Shown here piece by piece: positions 6,775 to 9,797 of a stretch of 9,797 nucleotides of DNA. Each line of letters starts with the position of its first letter. Within the stretch, counting starts at the first letter, position 1. A program made the position numbers and the translations under genes. This DNA comes from Clostridiales bacterium (GTDB lineage: Bacteria; Bacillota; Clostridia; Peptostreptococcales; Anaerovoracaceae), in NCBI GenBank assembly GCA_009778415.1, contig WRJV01000263.1, forward strand, positions 1 through 9,797, in the 5' to 3' direction. Below the pieces are notes generated by a model. It ran no database searches. It was not told the origin of the DNA and saw only the letters and a list, made by a program, of their open reading frames with translations.

Positions 6775-6817
6775 ACTGAGTTGTGGTTTGTTCAAAAATA
6801 AAATGTATAAAAAAATC

Positions 6818-6846
6818 TTGACTTGATATTAGAAATTATGTATAAT
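6818..6846 (+). promoter_or_regulatory. second promoter, directly upstream of toxN
   Basis: TTGACT (6818-6823), 17-bp spacer, TATAAT (6841-6846): the best-matching sigma-A promoter in the window. It lies after the ToxI hairpin and would make a toxN mRNA starting near 6853 with a leader of about 40 nt and no ToxI sequence. Confidence 0.65.
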
Positions 6847-6863
6847 ATCCATGTTGAATGTTA

Positions 6864-6875
6864 ATTAATGAACAT
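6864..6875. repeat. 12-bp motif, copy 1 (toxN leader)
   Basis: ATTAATGAACAT, whose exact reverse complement recurs at 7439-7450 next to the cas6 promoter. This copy also lies within a small local dyad, AATGTT (6857-6862) facing AACATT (6871-6876), just after the predicted toxN transcription start. Possible binding site; AT-richness weakens the case. Confidence 0.4.
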
Positions 6876-6894
6876 TGAAAGATTTGGGGGCGTT

Positions 6895-7398
6895 ATGGAC
6901 AAACTGGATTTTTTTACAGTTGATCCGTGTTATGTGGAATTTGTGCAAAAATCAGAACACACCAAACGTGGCTTCTGTCGTGTTCCAAACATAACATATA
7001 CCAGCGAACACAGAGCTAAATTCGTTTGTGGCGTTGTTCTGCAAATAAACAATATTGATTATTATGCGCCTGTGTCTTCCTTCAAGCAGCAGAAACCGGA
7101 CAATTTCGTTATCAAGGCAAAAAACGGGAAAGCCGTCAGCTCCCTCCGGTTTAACTATATGTTCCCAATCCCAAAATGGCTTGTTACTATACGTAGCATA
7201 TATGATGAACCTGACAGAGCATACCGTTCATTATTATCTCAAGAATTATGGTATTGCATTAAAAACCAAGATGTAATTATTCACTTGGCAGAGCGTACAT
7301 ATAGGCGTGTCTTATTGGGAAAAGACAAGGGGCTTGTGGAAAACAGCTGCGACTTTCAGCTGTTGGAGAAAAAAAGCCTTGAGTATAAAGCTCCTTGA
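6895..7398 (+). CDS. toxN: ToxN/AbiQ-family type III toxin endoribonuclease
   Basis: 167 residues from the ATG at 6895, preceded by GGGGG four bases upstream. The in-frame ATG at 6868 would add nine residues but has no ribosome site, and the chosen start puts LDFFTVDPCYVEFV at the N-terminus as in ToxN proteins. The family signature follows: KFVCGVVLQINNIDYYAPVSSFK (residues 42-64) written as KFVCGVVL, then INNIDYYAPVSSFK; later MFPIPK, the conserved helix around EPDRAYRSLLSQEL, and CDFQLLEKKSLEY near the end. Ser61, Ser62 and Lys64 match, by hand alignment from memory, the catalytic-site Thr/Ser-Ser-x-Lys of characterised ToxN, and Lys42 a further active-site lysine. ToxN cleaves RNA to arrest growth or abort phage infection and is neutralised by ToxI, whose gene lies just upstream. 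Length matches the family (about 170). Codon use is more AT-rich than that of ruvX and alaS. Confidence 0.92.
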   Translation: MDKLDFFTVDPCYVEFVQKSEHTKRGFCRVPNITYTSEHRAKFVCGVVLQINNIDYYAPVSSFKQQKPDNFVIKAKNGKAVSSLRFNYMFPIPKWLVTIRSIYDEPDRAYRSLLSQELWYCIKNQDVIIHLAERTYRRVLLGKDKGLVENSCDFQLLEKKSLEYKAP

Positions 7399-7408
7399 GT
7401 ATAAAGCT
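7377..7408 (+). repeat. 16-bp tandem duplication across the toxN stop codon
   Basis: CCTTGAGTATAAAGCT occurs twice in a row (7377-7392, 7393-7408). The second copy is read out of phase and supplies the toxN stop (TGA at 7396-7398). With a single copy the frame would run on for 24 more residues, to a TAA at 7478-7480. Confidence 0.9.
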
Positions 7409-7438
7409 TCTTACCATTTATGGAATGTAAATTGGTGC

Positions 7439-7450
7439 ATGTTCATTAAT
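7439..7450. repeat. 12-bp motif, copy 2 (cas6 promoter)
   Basis: ATGTTCATTAAT, the exact reverse complement of 6864-6875. It ends one base before the predicted -35 box of the cas operon. The two copies flank toxN as inverted repeats. Confidence 0.4.
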
Positions 7451-7451
7451 A

Positions 7452-7480
7452 TTGACCCTTACCAAATTGGAATTTATTAA
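7452..7480 (+). promoter_or_regulatory. predicted promoter of the cas operon
   Basis: TTGACC (7452-7457), 17-bp spacer, TATTAA (7475-7480). A TAAAAT at 7478-7483 is an alternative -10 but with a 20-bp spacer. The start codon of cas6 is about 40 bases downstream. The rest of the toxN-cas6 gap shows no terminator hairpin that I can support, so read-through from toxN is possible. Confidence 0.45.
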
Positions 7481-7519
7481 AATGTACAGACCATATTAGT
7501 AAGAAAGGAGGTAGTTCAT

Positions 7520-8236
7520 ATGCGTATGCGACTGAAGTTTAATATCGCCGAGCCTGAGCTTGATGCTGATTTCAGAGTATATTTTGTGAGCTTTTTCAAA
7601 AAAGCTCTAACGGAATATCGTGACGGTAGGCTGTATGATATCTATTATGCGCCTGCCGCACAAAAACCGTTCACATTCGCACCAATTTTATTCGGAGCGC
7701 AGTTTGACAAGGACAAGCTTGACGTTTCTAAGCAAAGAATCGATGTTGTTTGGAGTACAGGCGACTCTGCTGCGGGAATTGACTTTTACAATGCGTTTCA
7801 CAAGCAGCTCCGCAAAGATTTTTTGCTTCCTGATAGCAACGCTATGTGCCTGCAGAAGATTGTTCTTGAACATGAGCAAAATGTGGATTCAGATAAAATC
7901 TCAATCCATTTCTTAAGCCCCTTGTGTCTACGGAACCATGACAAGAATTCGAACAAAGACATGTATCTGTCATCTGAGAGAGCTGGTTTTCATCAGTTGT
8001 GCAGAGAGATCGTTTCAAATCAGGTCAAAGGGACGTTAACAGAGAGATCTCTGGAGAATTTCACAATTCAACCTGTACAAGCAAGAAAAACAGTTATTCG
8101 CTATCACAAAGGCATGATTGAGGCAAGCTCAGGATATTTTCGCCTTGAAGGCGACCCGGCGCTCTTGTCATTTTTGTATCAGTACGGCATTGGTTCACGG
8201 CGTTCAGCAGGCTTTGGGTGTTTCAACATTATTTAA
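7520..8236 (+). CDS. cas6: CRISPR-associated endoribonuclease Cas6 (type I-B)
   Basis: 238 residues; ATG at 7520 with AAAGGAGG at 7504-7511. Cas6 binds the CRISPR repeat and cuts pre-crRNA into unit crRNAs. It has two ferredoxin-like RAMP domains: the N-terminal part starts MRMRLKFNIAEPEL and contains KPFTFAPILF (49-58). The C-terminal part shows SSGYFRLEGDPALLSFLY followed by the diagnostic glycine-rich loop GIGSRRSAGFGCF, which is the basis of the call. The residue that hand-aligns with His46 of Pyrococcus furiosus Cas6 is Tyr43, and the first histidine of the protein is His94, so the catalytic arrangement may differ from the classical one. It is first in the operon, 15 bp before cas8b1. 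AT-richer than the housekeeping genes upstream. Confidence 0.93.
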   Translation: MRMRLKFNIAEPELDADFRVYFVSFFKKALTEYRDGRLYDIYYAPAAQKPFTFAPILFGAQFDKDKLDVSKQRIDVVWSTGDSAAGIDFYNAFHKQLRKDFLLPDSNAMCLQKIVLEHEQNVDSDKISIHFLSPLCLRNHDKNSNKDMYLSSERAGFHQLCREIVSNQVKGTLTERSLENFTIQPVQARKTVIRYHKGMIEASSGYFRLEGDPALLSFLYQYGIGSRRSAGFGCFNII

Positions 8237-8245
8237 GGAGGTGAT
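8235..8245 (+). promoter_or_regulatory. strong ribosome binding site fixing the TTG start of cas8b1
   Basis: AAGGAGGTGAT, a near-complete anti-16S match, overlaps the cas6 stop codon and stands six A residues before TTG at 8252. No ATG lies near a comparable site, so the TTG is the likely start. A strong site with a weak start codon, right after cas6, suggests coupled synthesis of the two proteins. Confidence 0.75.
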
Positions 8246-8251
8246 AAAAAA

Positions 8252-9797
8252 TTGGGAAGAACAGTTACCATTTTTCTAAATGACGCTTTGTACAATGCCG
8301 GTATCTTGGGGTTCTATCGATTATACATTGACCGAGAAAGCGAATTCGATTTCTATGAGAACCGAATCCAGTTTGACAGTGACCTTTTAGATAGCTTTAC
8401 AGATCGGTATTTGAAGCGTTTACAGGATCAATTCCAAGATGAAACCATATATGGCCAAGTAACCAAATTGTACGATGAAACGTTGAAACAAGGTGATAAT
8501 CATGAAGATGCGGTTAAGTCTTGCATTGATAGAATTAAAAAACTCGAGGGCTCATCATACAAGTCTGGCTATGAAATCATAAAAAAACGTGGCTGCAGTT
8601 ACGATTTCTTGCTTGGGATAAAAGAAATGGCAAAGACAAAAGAACTCGAATTGCGAAAAGTGATACTGGATGAGTTCGTCATCAATATGAAAGAGCATAA
8701 AGACATTTTTATCTTGAAGGGCATCGCGTACACTAAAGTGAACATGTATTGGGAGAACGTTAGTTTTTTTCAAAGGGATGCAGTTCAAACTGAGTTTAAA
8801 GATAGTGTCGGAAAGTATTTTACAGAACCCGCAGTTAGTTTTACACCTGCTGAAGGCAAGAAAGCTACTGCTAACTGTTGCCAATGCGGAACAGGGCTCA
8901 GTAAAAAAGACAGCAAAGCCATGTCTTGGCTGGTAGATATCGGGATAGATGTTGCCAGAAAGACATCCCCATTCTGGAACTACAACGTTGATGTCTGCAT
9001 TTGCCCTGTATGCGCCCTGATTTATTCGTGCATGCCATTGGGGTTTACGATTCTCAGGGATGAGGGCATTTTCATCAACGCGGGCAGCAACCCGAAAGAA
9101 CTCGACAGCATAAACGGCAAAGCCATGTTGATCAAAGCAGGGCAGCAGGATGAAGCCGCCGCAAGGAACGTTTTGTACATTGCTATGTCAAAACTAATCG
9201 ATAAGTACCAACAGCTTTCCAACGCAAATACATTGCAAAACATTCAGGTCGTCAGAAAAAACGCTGGCGGGTATACCTTTGACGTGGTTTCGTCAGAAAT
9301 TCTAAAAAGAGTTAGCCGTTGTAGCAAAGAACTAAAATTCGTTGCCGGCAATTGGCTCAATGGCGACATATACAGCATGACCATAAGCCGTATTCTGAGA
9401 GGGAGGAATTTGTACAATTTTATTAATGAATTGCTGCACTATTCAATTTCAAACAATCGGCGGCTGTACTACATTTATCAGCTTGTTTTAATTCAAGCAC
9501 TAGTGTACTTGGACGAACGAAAATTTAAAGGAGGGGAAGGTCAGATGAGCAGCGACGAGATAGCGAAGATAACGAGAGGCAAGATCTGTGGAGCAAAAAA
9601 AGAGGGAGAAAAACTAAACAAAGCTATGTCCGGCGACGACAAGAACGACAAAAAAATCAGAGGGCTTTCGTTTAAACTTTTGAACCACTTAAAAACAAGG
9701 GACACGCATGGATTTGCGGATACGATCCTACGGCAATACATGGGCCTTGAAAAATCGGTTCCTACTTTCATAAGCGAAAGTTTCAATGATGAATCTG
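8252..9797 (+). CDS. cas8b1: type I-B CRISPR-associated protein Cas8b1/Cst1, Cascade large subunit (3' end outside window)
   Basis: Open without interruption for 515 codons from TTG at 8252 to the window end. The likely family is Cst1/Cas8a1-type (subtype I-B, Tneap), the large subunit that helps Cascade recognise the PAM and target DNA. Support comes from the opening TVTIFLNDALYNAGILGFYR, position right after cas6, and a zinc-ribbon-like pair of motifs: Cys209/Cys210/Cys212 in NCCQCG and Cys249/Cys251/Cys254/Cys260 in CICPVCALIYSC, followed by MPLGFTIL. A charged, lysine-rich stretch (about residues 424-475) separates the helical part from the C-terminal region with LLNHLKTRDTHGFADTIL. The length is close to what I would expect for the family, so little should be missing. 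cas7 (cst2), cas5 and cas3 would be expected next. Subtype rests on recalled family resemblance, not a search. Confidence 0.85.
   Translation, partial: MGRTVTIFLNDALYNAGILGFYRLYIDRESEFDFYENRIQFDSDLLDSFTDRYLKRLQDQFQDETIYGQVTKLYDETLKQGDNHEDAVKSCIDRIKKLEGSSYKSGYEIIKKRGCSYDFLLGIKEMAKTKELELRKVILDEFVINMKEHKDIFILKGIAYTKVNMYWENVSFFQRDAVQTEFKDSVGKYFTEPAVSFTPAEGKKATANCCQCGTGLSKKDSKAMSWLVDIGIDVARKTSPFWNYNVDVCICPVCALIYSCMPLGFTILRDEGIFINAGSNPKELDSINGKAMLIKAGQQDEAAARNVLYIAMSKLIDKYQQLSNANTLQNIQVVRKNAGGYTFDVVSSEILKRVSRCSKELKFVAGNWLNGDIYSMTISRILRGRNLYNFINELLHYSISNNRRLYYIYQLVLIQALVYLDERKFKGGEGQMSSDEIAKITRGKICGAKKEGEKLNKAMSGDDKNDKKIRGLSFKLLNHLKTRDTHGFADTILRQYMGLEKSVPTFISESFNDES

Noticed and set aside
6868..6894. 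upstream ATG as the toxN start
   Set aside because: No ribosome site precedes it, and the extra residues are not like ToxN N-termini.

Overview
The window looks like chromosomal DNA of a clostridial Firmicute (Bacillota, class Clostridia). The main clue is the gene order alaS - ireB - ruvX, a classic Firmicutes housekeeping cluster. Strong AGGAGG-type ribosome binding sites, sigma-A-type promoters and an alanyl-tRNA synthetase of Firmicutes type agree with this. I cannot name a genus.

Positions 1-6547 are a moderately GC-rich housekeeping segment. It opens with the C-terminal part of mnmA (tRNA U34 2-thiolation). Convergent to it is a two-gene minus-strand operon: a degenerate-EAL/HDOD signalling protein, then an aldo/keto reductase with a C-terminal 2x[4Fe-4S] ferredoxin module, overlapping by ATGA. 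A short divergent promoter region (2893-3057) separates this operon from alaS. After alaS come ireB (substrate and regulator of PASTA Ser/Thr kinases) and ruvX (Holliday-junction resolvase/rRNA nuclease family).

Right after ruvX the base composition becomes visibly more AT-rich and the content changes to defence genes. Positions 6555-7398 hold a complete type III (protein-RNA) toxin-antitoxin system of the ToxIN/AbiQ family. It consists of a promoter, a ToxI antitoxin RNA made of three 37-bp tandem repeats plus a diverged fourth unit, a hairpin between RNA and toxin, and the endoribonuclease toxN. Each repeat can fold into an H-type pseudoknot (stem AAGUG/CACUU, loop helix CUGC/GCAG). The fourth unit keeps the same topology with different sequence. 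A second promoter-like sequence lies between the hairpin and toxN, which departs from the usual one-promoter, leaky-terminator design.

Positions 7452-9797 start a type I-B (Tneap-like) CRISPR-Cas operon: a promoter, cas6 (crRNA-processing endonuclease), then cas8b1/cst1 (Cascade large subunit, TTG start, running off the window end). cas7/cst2, cas5, cas3 and the adaptation genes would be expected beyond the window. No CRISPR array is present here. The arrangement reads as a defence island inserted downstream of the alaS-ireB-ruvX cluster, pairing an RNA-neutralised abortive-infection toxin with a CRISPR system. Several small shared or symmetrical DNA motifs around toxI, toxN and cas6 may point to regulation.
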